A stretch of DNA of 32,045 nt from Ruminococcus sp. (GCF_024692365.1 NZ_JAILMR010000063.1:1-32045), one strand, 5' to 3'; shown: positions 16,679 through 24,730, counted from the first letter of the stretch. Translations and numbers: made by a program. The notes: generated by a model from the letters alone, not told the origin.

Positions 16679-17552
16679 ATGTATTATACTCCTTTCTTGC
16701 GGTAGTATTTATAATGCTCACTCCGTTGATCATCTCCAGACTTATGTCAGCATAACAGCTTATTACAATATTTCTTACAACTTTCTTTAGCAATTCAATG
16801 TCAAGACTATCCAAAGATTTTATATTTGAGAATAGATCCTTGAGATACTCTGTATTCTGTGGCACATCATCATAGGAACAGCATTTATATTTCATCTCTG
16901 CCAATTTGAATAACTCAGCTTTGATCCTTTCATGATCGATCTCTGTATGATCAAGCATTCTATTGATCTCATTTGTTTGTTTTGCTACATGACCGTTTGG
17001 TTTATATATACTGAGTTCTCCCCCAGCATCAAGTAAACTCAGATTAGCTATTACTGAGTTCAGCATATTCAATACTGCCGATATTATCATCTGATCCGTC
17101 ACTTTATGTTTTATACCTATACATCTTACAGTCTTGCAAGTCCACGTTCCATTCTGTGTACGGAACATCCTTTTTCTGCATTGATCACACACCGTCAAAT
17201 TTCGGATTTCCTTGACGCTTTCAGGGATCATGCATAGATTTGTCGCTTTCTTAGTTTTGACTTCGTTAGCTTTTCTGAATTTGACATCATCTATCAGCTT
17301 AGGATATTTATCTGTTCCAAGATACTTTTCATTCTCAATTATTCGCTTTATCATATTCCTATTCCATGAATTGACTTCATTCGGATGATACGGAATCCCT
17401 TCGATCTGCATTTGATTAGCTATATCGTTCAAACTCTTTCCCGAAAGATATTCATCAAAAATTTTAATAACGACATATACTTCTTTGGGTTCCGTGGTTA
17501 TGACTCCGTTCTTTATCATATATCCGAACGGGATACGTCTGTTTTTACTCAT
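16641..17552 (-). CDS. Serine recombinase partner without a catalytic domain
   Basis: A 303-residue protein that begins directly with the recombinase DNA-binding domain (RIPFGYMIKNG, then NDIANQMQIEGIPYHP), followed by a zinc ribbon (VCDQCRKRMFRT with CKTVRCIG) and a coiled-coil C-terminus. The resolvase domain with the catalytic Ser is absent. The start is not in doubt: GGAGGAGGTG stands immediately upstream, so this is not a 5'-truncated gene. It probably acts as a DNA-binding or directionality subunit beside the two complete recombinases. An inverted repeat (17578-17606) lies just upstream. Confidence 0.85.
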   Translation of the reverse strand: MSKNRRIPFGYMIKNGVITTEPKEVYVVIKIFDEYLSGKSLNDIANQMQIEGIPYHPNEVNSWNRNMIKRIIENEKYLGTDKYPKLIDDVKFRKANEVKTKKATNLCMIPESVKEIRNLTVCDQCRKRMFRTQNGTWTCKTVRCIGIKHKVTDQMIISAVLNMLNSVIANLSLLDAGGELSIYKPNGHVAKQTNEINRMLDHTEIDHERIKAELFKLAEMKYKCCSYDDVPQNTEYLKDLFSNIKSLDSLDIELLKKVVRNIVISCYADISLEMINGVSIINTTARKEYNTYECYSDTCNENN

Positions 17553-17577
17553 TTTCACACCTCCTCCAACTGACAAT

Positions 17578-17606
17578 GATACCACAGATCCGTTTAAATA
17601 GGTATC
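17578..17606. repeat. GATACC-N17-GGTATC inverted repeat, copy 1
   Basis: GATACC (17578-17583) and GGTATC (17601-17606) are separated by exactly 17 bases, just upstream of the catalytic-less recombinase gene. The same arrangement with the same spacing lies upstream of the first recombinase. A recombinase or repressor binding site is likely. Confidence 0.55.
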
Positions 17607-17648
17607 AGCATAATCAATAAATAGATATGCTTACGTTTTGACATTTTG

Positions 17649-19187
17649 CTATATCGTTTCGCTGAATCTCAGACCTGAGATCAAGTAGAACTCAAGGTCG
17701 TTTCCTTTTACTATAATCTTTTCTACTATTATACCGAAGATCTCTTTATCAAATTCTGTCATAATAGATCTGTTTTCAAAGCAGTCGATAAGTGTATCTA
17801 GCTGTTCAAGCGTATCATCTTCTCTTTCTGAATTTGAAAGTTTTGCCAGCTCATGTTTTATTTTGGAATGCTTATTCTCTAGTACCAGAAGCTGTTCATT
17901 GTACTTCTTTTCATCAAGAAACCCTTTGGTTCGTAATCTAGATATTACATGCTTTTGCTCATTTATTTCAGAAATATCCCTACGCAGATCCATAACTACA
18001 CTGTTGCTGCTGTATTTAGTTGAATACAGTTCCTTCAATTCATGCCGAAGCGGGATCAGAATATCGCCGCTATGAATAATAAGCTTGTTACATAATTTTA
18101 TAAATGCATCGTATATCCTTTTTTCAAGTATCATATGTGCCGGACACAGATCAGCCTGGCTATCATGTGTTATACATGACCAATAATATTTTCCATTGCT
18201 GTTCTTCCTTCTATATGTTTTATTACAGTAACTACACTTTATCATAGAACCAAGTGGGTGTTTTTCTTTTGCAGCGACATAATATTTCTCCTTCTGTTCT
18301 GAAAGTATTTCTTGAACCTTATCAAAGTCAACCCTTGAAATAATTGGCTCATGAGTGTTCGATATATAATATTTATCTCGTTCACCCCTGTTAATGTGCC
18401 TTTTTACAGGCAGCACTTCAGTCGTAAATGTTTTTTGTATAAGAGTATCGCCTGCATATTTTTCATTTGTCAGAACATATATTACCATTCTATGCGTCCA
18501 AGCTATTTCATTCATACCTGTGAGTATGCCTTTATCATTAAGTATCCGTGCAATAGATGTTGCCCCTATACCTTCAAGATACCATTTGAATATATCCTTT
18601 ACAATTTTAGAAGTTTCCTGATCTATAACAATCTTTCCATCAACTTTAGTATATCCGTATGGAGCTACCCCTTGCTCAAAAGTACCGTTAGCCATTCGTT
18701 TCCGTATGCTCCAACGCATATTCTGAGATATCGATGTTGATTCTTCCTGAGCCAATCCGCCCAAAAGAGTTATCATAATTTCATCGCTGACATCCGAAGT
18801 ATCTATGCTCTCTTTTTCAAAAAACACGCTTATTCCCAGTGATTTAAGCTGACGAAGGTTATTCAGGCAATCTTTAGTATTCCTTGCAAATCGACTTATG
18901 GATTTGGTATATATCCTATCGATTTTTCCTCTCTTACAGTCATTAATAAGCCGTTTAAATTCATCACGTTTTTCCTCGCTTGTTCCGGTTATACCTTTAT
19001 CTGCATAAATATCTACAAGTTCTTCGGTGTCACTGTCATTGAACATTTCCGAGTAGTATTTTACCTGTGTAGAATATGAATGAAGCTGATCGTCACTGCT
19101 TGATGATACTCGACAGTATGCAGCACAGCGAATCTTTCGTATCATGCTTGTATCTATGGTCGGCTTGATTATTGTAACGGTTGCCAT
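17649..19187 (-). CDS. Large serine recombinase, first of three
   Basis: A 512-residue large serine recombinase. The resolvase domain has AAYCRVS with the catalytic Ser28 and the KSISRFARNTKDCLNNLRQL helix; then come the recombinase domain (PYGYTKVDGKIV onward), a zinc ribbon (CSYCNKTYRRKN with CITHDSQADLC) and a coiled coil (residues 370-460). AAAGGAGTGAG precedes the ATG. It resembles the third recombinase in order of domains but differs in sequence, so it is not a recent duplicate. About 100 bases separate it from the catalytic-less gene downstream. Confidence 0.92.
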   Translation of the reverse strand: MATVTIIKPTIDTSMIRKIRCAAYCRVSSSSDDQLHSYSTQVKYYSEMFNDSDTEELVDIYADKGITGTSEEKRDEFKRLINDCKRGKIDRIYTKSISRFARNTKDCLNNLRQLKSLGISVFFEKESIDTSDVSDEIMITLLGGLAQEESTSISQNMRWSIRKRMANGTFEQGVAPYGYTKVDGKIVIDQETSKIVKDIFKWYLEGIGATSIARILNDKGILTGMNEIAWTHRMVIYVLTNEKYAGDTLIQKTFTTEVLPVKRHINRGERDKYYISNTHEPIISRVDFDKVQEILSEQKEKYYVAAKEKHPLGSMIKCSYCNKTYRRKNSNGKYYWSCITHDSQADLCPAHMILEKRIYDAFIKLCNKLIIHSGDILIPLRHELKELYSTKYSSNSVVMDLRRDISEINEQKHVISRLRTKGFLDEKKYNEQLLVLENKHSKIKHELAKLSNSEREDDTLEQLDTLIDCFENRSIMTEFDKEIFGIIVEKIIVKGNDLEFYLISGLRFSETI

Positions 19188-19214
19188 GCTTTCTCACTCC
19201 TTTCAACCGACAAG

Positions 19215-19243
19215 GATACCACAATATTTGCTGAATTGGTATC
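19215..19243. repeat. GATACC-N17-GGTATC inverted repeat, copy 2
   Basis: GATACC (19215-19220) and GGTATC (19238-19243) are again 17 bases apart, 28 bases before the first recombinase gene. The flanking ACCGACAA and CAATAAA also resemble copy 1 (ACTGACAA, CAATAAA), so the whole block of about 50 bases is conserved. Confidence 0.55.
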
Positions 19244-19335
19244 ACCAAATCCAATAAAAGCGCCGGTTCACATTTGTGCATACTATCATCCATCCTTTTA
19301 TGTATCACCGCCCGACAATACCGAGCGGTCTGATT

Positions 19336-19443
19336 TTACTTATTTCTATTCTGATTACCGCAATTTCCGGCGACTTGAAAGATACACATAATGACCACAC
19401 CTAAAAATCCTCCTACCAGAGTTCCCAAAATAAAACGTATCAT
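19336..19443 (-). CDS. 35-residue membrane protein, DUF3789-like
   Basis: A single hydrophobic segment, MIRFILGTLVGGFLGVVIMC, followed by a short polar tail. Small proteins of this shape (DUF3789) are typical of Clostridial mobile elements. GGAGGTGAG precedes the ATG, which overlaps the stop of the preceding gene by four bases. Its role is not known. Confidence 0.65.
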   Translation of the reverse strand: MIRFILGTLVGGFLGVVIMCIFQVAGNCGNQNRNK

Positions 19444-19619
19444 GCTCTCACCTCCAAATCAGCTATAGATGGATATGCTGCAAATATCTTCTGTTTATTA
19501 AGCTCATCGATCCTTTTTCTCTGTTTCTCTGAAATAAGTCCTCTTTGGAAAAGGTCAGAAAGGATCTTCTGGCTGACTGCATAGTAATAATCTGCCTGCC
19601 CGTAAGGATAAAATTCCAT
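19440..19619 (-). CDS. 59-residue SHOCT-like protein
   Basis: The start at 19619 overlaps the helicase stop (TGATG) and has GGAGG upstream; the stop overlaps the next gene. The sequence includes YYYAVSQKILSDLFQRGLIS and then EKQRKRIDELNKQ, the two-helix pattern of SHOCT-like proteins that are common next to serine recombinase clusters. It is probably a small adaptor; the partner is unknown. Confidence 0.65.
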   Translation of the reverse strand: MEFYPYGQADYYYAVSQKILSDLFQRGLISEKQRKRIDELNKQKIFAAYPSIADLEVRA

Positions 19620-21532
19620 CAGCTATCCTCCTTTTTATCGTTTACCATGTTCCAAAATACTTCGAGTTCATTAATATTCTCAGTAATATTTGTTTGAAAC
19701 AAAGAACTTTTGGCTTTTTTATTGTATGATGATCTGCTGCTCATGCTCACTCTTGGATCTAGGATCGATACTATCCCTTTATCCGTTGAACAGCGTATCA
19801 GCCTGCCAGCTCCCTGTTTAAGTTTTATTATCATCTCGGGAACAGCAACTTCACCGATAGGATCTTTCACTAATGACATTTTATACTCGATCATAGGATC
19901 AGGGACTGGAAAAGGAAGCTTGAAAATAATCACTTGAGACAACGCCTCACCCTCTACATTAATTCCTTCCCAAAATGTCCCCGTTCCAAGCAGAACAGAA
20001 TCAATGTCATCTTTGAATTTCCTGATCAAGTATTCCTGAGAAGGACCTAAGCCCTGCATAATGAAATTGTAAGGCAAAGCCATATTGCTAAGTTTTTTGT
20101 ATACATACTCCATGTCGGTTTTGGCGGTAAAAAGAATAAGTGCTTTTCCTTTTGTAACATTCAAAAGCCTTACTATCTCAGGTATAGACCGTATGCAGTA
20201 TTCTTCCCTGTTATCATTGCTCGGATAAGGAAGTACCGATGTAGTATAAAGCATAGTATTATTATCATAATCAAACGGAGAAACCTTAGGCTCGGATGCC
20301 TTAGCAACATTCGGATAACCTATGCTGTCTAGAAAATAGTTGTAACCATTTATCCCACCTGATGACAACGTCGCCGATGTCAGTATTGTACTGACTCCGC
20401 TCTTAAACAGCAATTTTGAGATATCCGAACGAATATTCTTCTTGCAGATACATATTTTAAGTATCGAACTGTCATCAAGCCAGATAAGGTTTTTCTTTCC
20501 GATGTTGCACAGTTTATGCAGAAAAGCAAGAGAATACAGCTTGCTGCCAGATAATTCTTCTATCTTTGTCATATTCCGTCTTATCCGAAACAACAGTTCT
20601 TTGGCTTCAGGCGTTTCATTGTAATAGAATGTCTGTGTATCTCCATCGATGTTTTTCTTCTGACGTTTTACATCAACTCCTAGAAACCGAAAAACCGTAT
20701 TCAGCATAGCTATTGTTTCATTTATAAGTTTCTTATTTTTTAACTGTTCAATGACCTTTTCCAGCTCATTAATGATCTGAGGCTTATTCATAGATAGTGT
20801 GTATGCATCACGGAATTTTGTTTCTAAGTTATGTGCTTCATCTATCACTATCGTCCTGACATTATTGTTGAATATTCCTGACCCATCCATGTTCCTATTT
20901 ATAAGGTGAGATACAAGCATATTCTGATTACATATCACAAAACAGTTAGCTGTTCTAAGTCGTGCGCGAATCTCATAATATTTGCATTTATGTATGTAAT
21001 TGCAGGAACTGCATCGGTCACCATAACTGTTTATGCATATACCATTCCATACTTCTTCAGGGATATTCAGCCTTAGATCCTTTCGTTCTGCTATGCCGTC
21101 ATCGAATTTTTTATTTATCATTTCCAGAACAGACGTTTCGTGGTTATGCATCATCCTGCTTTTGAGCCTTCTGCCGCATACATAGTTTTTCATTCCCTTT
21201 GCAGTTATTACTTCCGCTTTTACGCCAAGCATATTCAATACGCTATGTATATCTTTTTCAAGCTGTTCCTGTAATGCTATGGTCGATGTCGATATGATGA
21301 CCTGCCTGCGTTCTCTAAAGAAATTTATAACTAAAGGAACAAGGTATGCGATCGATTTTCCGATGCCCACTTCTGCTTCTACAGCAAGCGGATGTTTTCC
21401 AGATACAGCATCACTTATCTCCACCGCCATTTCAACCTGTCCCTCACGCCGTTCAAACCCACTTTCTTCAGCTTTGTCAAAGAATTGACGTACTGTTTCA
21501 TCAAGTGCTGATTCTTCTAATATTAAATTCAT
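19619..21532 (-). CDS. DinG/XPD-like ATP-dependent helicase
   Basis: A 637-residue superfamily 2 helicase. Walker A is AEVGIGKSIAYLVP (about residues 53-66), the DEAH box is VIDEAHNLETKF, and the Fe-S cluster region has four Cys (YVCGRR, then CINSYGDRCSSC and CKYYEIR). Motif VI appears as KQGAGRLIRCSTDKG. DinG-like enzymes unwind D-loops, R-loops and forked DNA, and one on an element would help its DNA processing. The ATG at 21532 has GAAAGAGGT upstream; a TTG further upstream would overlap the toxin gene. Confidence 0.88.
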   Translation of the reverse strand: MNLILEESALDETVRQFFDKAEESGFERREGQVEMAVEISDAVSGKHPLAVEAEVGIGKSIAYLVPLVINFFRERRQVIISTSTIALQEQLEKDIHSVLNMLGVKAEVITAKGMKNYVCGRRLKSRMMHNHETSVLEMINKKFDDGIAERKDLRLNIPEEVWNGICINSYGDRCSSCNYIHKCKYYEIRARLRTANCFVICNQNMLVSHLINRNMDGSGIFNNNVRTIVIDEAHNLETKFRDAYTLSMNKPQIINELEKVIEQLKNKKLINETIAMLNTVFRFLGVDVKRQKKNIDGDTQTFYYNETPEAKELLFRIRRNMTKIEELSGSKLYSLAFLHKLCNIGKKNLIWLDDSSILKICICKKNIRSDISKLLFKSGVSTILTSATLSSGGINGYNYFLDSIGYPNVAKASEPKVSPFDYDNNTMLYTTSVLPYPSNDNREEYCIRSIPEIVRLLNVTKGKALILFTAKTDMEYVYKKLSNMALPYNFIMQGLGPSQEYLIRKFKDDIDSVLLGTGTFWEGINVEGEALSQVIIFKLPFPVPDPMIEYKMSLVKDPIGEVAVPEMIIKLKQGAGRLIRCSTDKGIVSILDPRVSMSSRSSYNKKAKSSLFQTNITENINELEVFWNMVNDKKEDS

Positions 21533-21545
21533 AGTATGACCTCTT

Positions 21546-21884
21546 TCATATTTCAAGGCTTATCTTCAAAGCCTTGTCTATTTTTTTCATGTCCTTAGCA
21601 CCAAGACTACCTATATAGCTTATTAGCCTTGATCGTGCTATTGTAGTTACCTGCTCACATAAAGCAGTGCTTTTCCTTTTAAGCCCAAAGTGCTCTATGC
21701 TAACATGAGTAGGCAGACATCTTTTCTTTTGGGCTGTTATCGGAACGATTATTGTTGTTGGAGAATGTTTGTTTCCAATGTCATTCTGAACGATGACAAC
21801 AGGTCTTATGCCGGCCTGTTCAGAGTCCTTTGATTGTCTCATCTCTGCTAGAAACATATCTCCTCGTATAGGAGTTATATCCAT
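21546..21884 (-). CDS. MazF/PemK-like toxin
   Basis: A 112-residue protein with the MazF fold signature: an N-terminal RGDMFLAEM strand, AGIRPVVIVQNDIGNKHS, then TTIIVPITAQ and a C-terminal helix. MazF toxins cut mRNA as ribonucleases and are held in check by a small antitoxin. The start at 21884 follows GAGGTGC. The gene upstream encodes a 48-residue protein, ten bases away, which occupies the antitoxin position but does not look like MazE. It may be an addiction module of the element. Confidence 0.8.
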   Translation of the reverse strand: MDITPIRGDMFLAEMRQSKDSEQAGIRPVVIVQNDIGNKHSPTTIIVPITAQKKRCLPTHVSIEHFGLKRKSTALCEQVTTIARSRLISYIGSLGAKDMKKIDKALKISLEI

Positions 21885-21894
21885 AATCAGCACC

Positions 21895-22041
21895 TCACAA
21901 TTTCCAAACCGCTGCGATTCTTTCACCTATAGCTATAACAGTAGAATTAATAGCCTTTTCCTTTGATTCAGCGAGAATTGTTACTCTGCGGATATTTCCA
22001 AATCTTATATTTGTGATCTCAATGGTATAATAATGTTTCAT
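21895..22041 (-). CDS. 48-residue protein before the MazF-like toxin
   Basis: AGGAGGTCAATC precedes the ATG, a near-perfect ribosome site. The sequence begins MKHYYTIEITNIRFGNIRRV and then has a basic, helical C-terminus ending VWKL. I recognise no family. It is ten bases upstream of the toxin gene and could be its antitoxin, although the MazE DNA-binding fold is not evident. Confidence 0.6.
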   Translation of the reverse strand: MKHYYTIEITNIRFGNIRRVTILAESKEKAINSTVIAIGERIAAVWKL

Positions 22042-22067
22042 GATTGACCTCCTGATTATTATGTAAC

Positions 22068-22403
22068 AGCGGCGCAGTTTTATCTACACCGCTTATCGTT
22101 TTGCCTTTATACTGATGTGTCACTTGGAGAAAACCATATGGATATCTCTGCACATCAGTGCTGCCCATAGGACAGCCTTACTTCGGCCTTTGCCGAAACG
22201 TTATCCCTTTCAGCAGATCACTCTGCATCTTCAAGGGCGTTCATTATTACCTAAGTCCCATGAACGAAGGGAACACATCGGCAGGTCGGCGTCCTCATCG
22301 ACCACACAGTTCATGCCTTCCGAGCTTTCAACGCTCAGACCGTTTTGTACGGGCGGACACGCACAAGCAGCTTTCATCGCCTAAGAAGACGGCACATTCT
22401 TCT
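22068..22403 (-). ncRNA. Candidate structured non-coding RNA
   Basis: This 336-base stretch has no credible reading frame on either strand, is GC-richer than its surroundings, and contains a series of hairpins. They are AGCGG/CCGCT (22068-22093), ACTGATGTG/CACATCAGT (22111-22159), a 7-bp stem at 22160-22176, TTCGGC/GCCGAA (22182-22197), GCAGA/TCTGC (22213-22226) enclosed by CCCTT/AAGGG, CGTTCAT/ATGAACG (22238-22266), GGTCG/CGACC (22284-22303), GAGC/GCTC (22322-22336) and AGAAGA/TCTTCT (22384-22403). It may extend to about 22500. The minus strand is likely because all neighbours read that way. No known class is recognised. Confidence 0.5.
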
Positions 22404-22600
22404 GATGATCACTAGCATTTTATCGCTCCCCTTTATGTTAAAATGGATCATGGCGCTGCTGATCTGTGGCTGACACGGCTCACCACCCCGTCACTGCTGT
22501 GCTGTACACCGATGTATTTTTATTTGATTGTCAAGATACATGGAATCTTCTTTCCACTTGTATACGGAACGATGTAAGGGTTTTGATACCCCTAAACTAT

Positions 22601-23032
22601 TCAATAATTTATAAGTTTGTAGAGTTTAGACAAAATCCTTCTTTTCTTTTTGTTGATGTTTTTCTGATTAATCCCATAGTGTTCAGCACACTCTCTTTCA
22701 GTCAAGTTGTCGTAGAATAGCATTTTAATCAGTTTTTTGTCTTCCTCATCAAGCTGCTTTATTGCTTTCAGCATTGCTTCAATGTCAGCGATCATTATTG
22801 CCCTATCAGCAGTTGGATCTCCGGCTACTACGAATTCCCTAAAATTCTCAAAAGCACCATCATTTCCTCCAACAAGCTGAGAAAACTGTATCTCATGTTC
22901 AAAAAAGGAAGCAGCATTTTTTTCTTCACGCCATTCGGCACGCATGTACTCTCTGTAAACCTCTTCTGAAACATTTGTTTCCACTATCTTTCCTGTGATC
23001 GTGTCATAGATCTGTATTGTTTTAGTATTCAT
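22601..23032 (-). CDS. Sigma factor-like protein with region 4 helix-turn-helix
   Basis: A 143-residue protein whose C-terminal part (LDEEDKKLIKMLFYDNLTER and then GINQKNINKKKRRILSKLYK) matches the sigma-70 region 4 HTH. The N-terminal half is alpha-helical and acidic without a visible region 2, so it is a partial sigma or a regulator built from one. The GGAGGT ribosome site lies inside a hairpin, so its translation depends on the leader described below. Such genes often activate excision or transfer genes of Clostridial elements. It mirrors the region-2-only protein at 5915. Confidence 0.75.
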   Translation of the reverse strand: MNTKTIQIYDTITGKIVETNVSEEVYREYMRAEWREEKNAASFFEHEIQFSQLVGGNDGAFENFREFVVAGDPTADRAIMIADIEAMLKAIKQLDEEDKKLIKMLFYDNLTERECAEHYGINQKNINKKKRRILSKLYKLINY

Positions 23033-23038
23033 TTTTGA

Positions 23039-23080
23039 CCTCCGTTTTGTTTTTTTAGTTGCGAAAAGACAAAACGAAGA
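23039..23080 (-). promoter_or_regulatory. Hairpin that hides the sigma gene ribosome site
   Basis: On the minus strand, TCTTCGTTTTGT (23069-23080) pairs with ACAAAACGGAGG (23039-23050) over 12 positions, two of them G-U pairs, around an 18-base loop. The second arm contains the GGAGG of the sigma gene. The first arm begins right after the stop codon of a 15-codon leader ORF, the geometry of translational attenuation. Confidence 0.6.
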
Positions 23081-23128
23081 TCATGGGTATTCTGCTGTTA
23101 GTGACAGCCATTTTACTTGTAAAAACAT
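23081..23128 (-). CDS. 15-residue leader peptide
   Basis: The ORF MFLQVKWLSLTAEYP has a perfect AAGGAGGAT ribosome site (23132-23141 region) and stops one base before the hairpin that hides the sigma gene ribosome site. A ribosome on this ORF would open that hairpin. The leader's own ribosome site can be hidden by the ATCCTCC/GGAGGAT hairpin at 23133-23150. A regulatory role is inferred from geometry only. Confidence 0.5.
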   Translation of the reverse strand: MFLQVKWLSLTAEYP

Positions 23129-23152
23129 AATGATCCTCCTTGTGGAGGATAC

Positions 23153-23188
23153 AAAAAAGAGCCTGCATGACTACGTACACACAGACTC
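23153..23188 (-). terminator. Intrinsic terminator in the sigma gene leader
   Basis: On the minus strand GAGTCTG (23182-23188) pairs with CAGGCTC (23159-23165), one G-U included, and is followed by six U (23153-23158). It lies upstream of the leader peptide, so it probably acts as an attenuator of the sigma-toxin-recombinase operon. Confidence 0.6.
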
Positions 23189-23233
23189 TGATTGCCAAAA
23201 AGGCGCACTAAAGAAAGGGTACAAGTTATGCAG

Positions 23234-23260
23234 TTATTCGGAAATTCCGAACAACTCCAT
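23234..23260 (-). CDS. 8-residue upstream ORF in the sigma gene leader
   Basis: MELFGISE preceded by GAGGATACAAAA. That ribosome-site sequence (23260-23271) is the exact reverse complement of 23145-23156, which includes the U-run of the terminator and the arm that hides the leader-peptide ribosome site. Ribosome binding here and that long-range pairing exclude each other. It is very short, so translation is uncertain. Confidence 0.3.
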   Translation of the reverse strand: MELFGISE

Positions 23261-23310
23261 TTTGTATCCTCAGCCTTAATGCATATCGGCTTTGAATATT
23301 TATTTTAGGC

Positions 23311-23408
23311 AAAAAAAGAGCCGAAGTATTCGCTTTGGCTAATCTGAGTATTCAGTACAGTTTCTCTGTACCTGACTCAAATCAATATTCAGCGATATAC
23401 TTCGGCTC
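23311..23408 (-). terminator. Terminator with long nested hairpin
   Basis: GAGCCGAAGTAT (23318-23329) and ATACTTCGGCTC (23397-23408) pair perfectly. Inside are TGAGT/ACTCA and GTACAG/CTGTAC. On the minus strand the stem is followed by seven U (23311-23317), a strong intrinsic terminator for the zinc-ribbon gene. Another hairpin, CGTACAGC/GCTGTACG, lies at 23421-23442. Confidence 0.7.
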
Positions 23409-23462
23409 CATTCAGCCCTTCGTACAGCCCGATTGCTGTACGGTTTTTACGTTAAATATCTT

Positions 23463-24041
23463 TTATGTGTTTTTTTGTTGGGATACAGCTCTAAAAACAA
23501 GAGCACCGTTTCCCGATATAAGATCGTTTATATCTTGTACACTGCAGATCCTTTTTGCAGTAGCATCAGGACGTTTTCTACTGATATTTTTCTTTTTCAG
23601 CTCTATAATATCTATGCTGTCCTTTTTCTTCTTTAGTTCTACATCTTTACCGTTACTAAAACTTTCGCATATAGAATCCAGCAGATCCTTTGTAAAATAC
23701 ACATTTCCGAATGATTCTAGTTGATGTTCTTCAAGGGATTTTGCAAGGCTCTCTTCCATTTCTAGAAAATCGTCATTGTAGACATCATCGTACAATTCTG
23801 GTGGTATATCCGGACATCTTCCTGTTGATACTACGAATCTTCTCATGGATCTTACTATTGGTTCACTGCAGGCTTCTGTTTTTGACATTACGATTCGGAA
23901 ATCTCCGACTGCAAATGCATAGAATTCAAATCCGCAGGAACAGTGTATGATTTCATCCACTATATCACCATCAATACGATGAATCTTATTACACCTGGGA
24001 CAAGGTATAATGTATTTTTTTACACCACTATTATCCGACAT
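23463..24041 (-). CDS. Zinc-ribbon protein of unknown role
   Basis: A 192-residue soluble protein. The N-terminus holds a four-Cys zinc ribbon (CPRCNKIHRIDG, then CSCGFEFYAF) similar to those of transcription-related proteins. The rest is acidic and then strongly Lys-rich around residues 130-155 (DVELKKKKDS, ELKKKNISRKR), suggesting nucleic-acid contact. The ATG follows GGAGG. It is 21 bases behind the LexA-like gene and probably in the same transcript. I recognise no further family. Confidence 0.75.
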   Translation of the reverse strand: MSDNSGVKKYIIPCPRCNKIHRIDGDIVDEIIHCSCGFEFYAFAVGDFRIVMSKTEACSEPIVRSMRRFVVSTGRCPDIPPELYDDVYNDDFLEMEESLAKSLEEHQLESFGNVYFTKDLLDSICESFSNGKDVELKKKKDSIDIIELKKKNISRKRPDATAKRICSVQDINDLISGNGALVFRAVSQQKNT

Positions 24042-24062
24042 TTTCTATTCCTCCAATTACTT

Positions 24063-24692
24063 TTACAAGTCTTTCATAACTTTTACAGCTATCCCTCTGA
24101 CCTCAAACTGTCTGCCAAACATTCGTCTTTCATTGGTCCACGATTCGTTTTCAGCCCATAGGAATGGACCTTTTTCATCTTTACAGTATCTTTTGAGCGT
24201 ATTGCCTTCACCCTCGATATATGCAACTACAATATCTCCCTCTCGAGTAGCGTTATCTTCTTGAAAAATAATATGATCACCGTCATCAATGCCTGCATCT
24301 ACCATAGATTCTCCGCATACCGGCATCATATAGAATTTTCCGGATAGTCCGTGCAGCAATGCTGATGGGAGTGGAAAATACTCATCAACAAATACATCAT
24401 CGACCATATCCGGACTGCCCGCAGGCACCGATGCACTAAGCGCACCGACAACATTCATATCTGTGTTGAACTTATCGATCAGTTCAGTATGTATCTCTCC
24501 ATCCTCATATTTAAGAATGCCCTGTTCAGACATCGCCTTTAGATAACGAAAAGCCGTAACATTACTCATATTGAACTCTTCGCCTATCTCTCGGGTACTT
24601 GGTGATCTGCCAAGATTTTCAAGCGCATATTCATCAATATAGCTTCTGATTTTTATCATTAGTTCCTTATCTTTACTTCTCACAGGTTTCAT
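24063..24692 (-). CDS. LexA-like self-cleaving repressor
   Basis: A 209-residue S24-type repressor. The winged HTH (about residues 12-70, GRSPSTREIGEEFNMSNVTA) is followed by the cleavage site ASVPAGSP (Ala91-Gly92), then the catalytic Ser129 in CGESMVD and Lys167 in NTLKRYC. All elements for RecA-stimulated self-cleavage are present. On a mobile element such a protein commonly releases transfer and excision genes upon DNA damage. The ATG at 24692 has a GGAG too close to it; ATG at 24659 (AAGGA upstream) is the alternative. Confidence 0.88.
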   Translation of the reverse strand: MKPVRSKDKELMIKIRSYIDEYALENLGRSPSTREIGEEFNMSNVTAFRYLKAMSEQGILKYEDGEIHTELIDKFNTDMNVVGALSASVPAGSPDMVDDVFVDEYFPLPSALLHGLSGKFYMMPVCGESMVDAGIDDGDHIIFQEDNATREGDIVVAYIEGEGNTLKRYCKDEKGPFLWAENESWTNERRMFGRQFEVRGIAVKVMKDL

Positions 24693-24730
24693 CTCCGCTC
24701 TATTGGTAACAGTATGTTTCTTTTAATTAC

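Noticed and set aside
22115-22384. Open frame of about 89 residues on the plus strand
   Set aside because: It has no ribosome site, runs against all neighbours, looks compositionally unlike protein, and overlaps the hairpin-rich segment.
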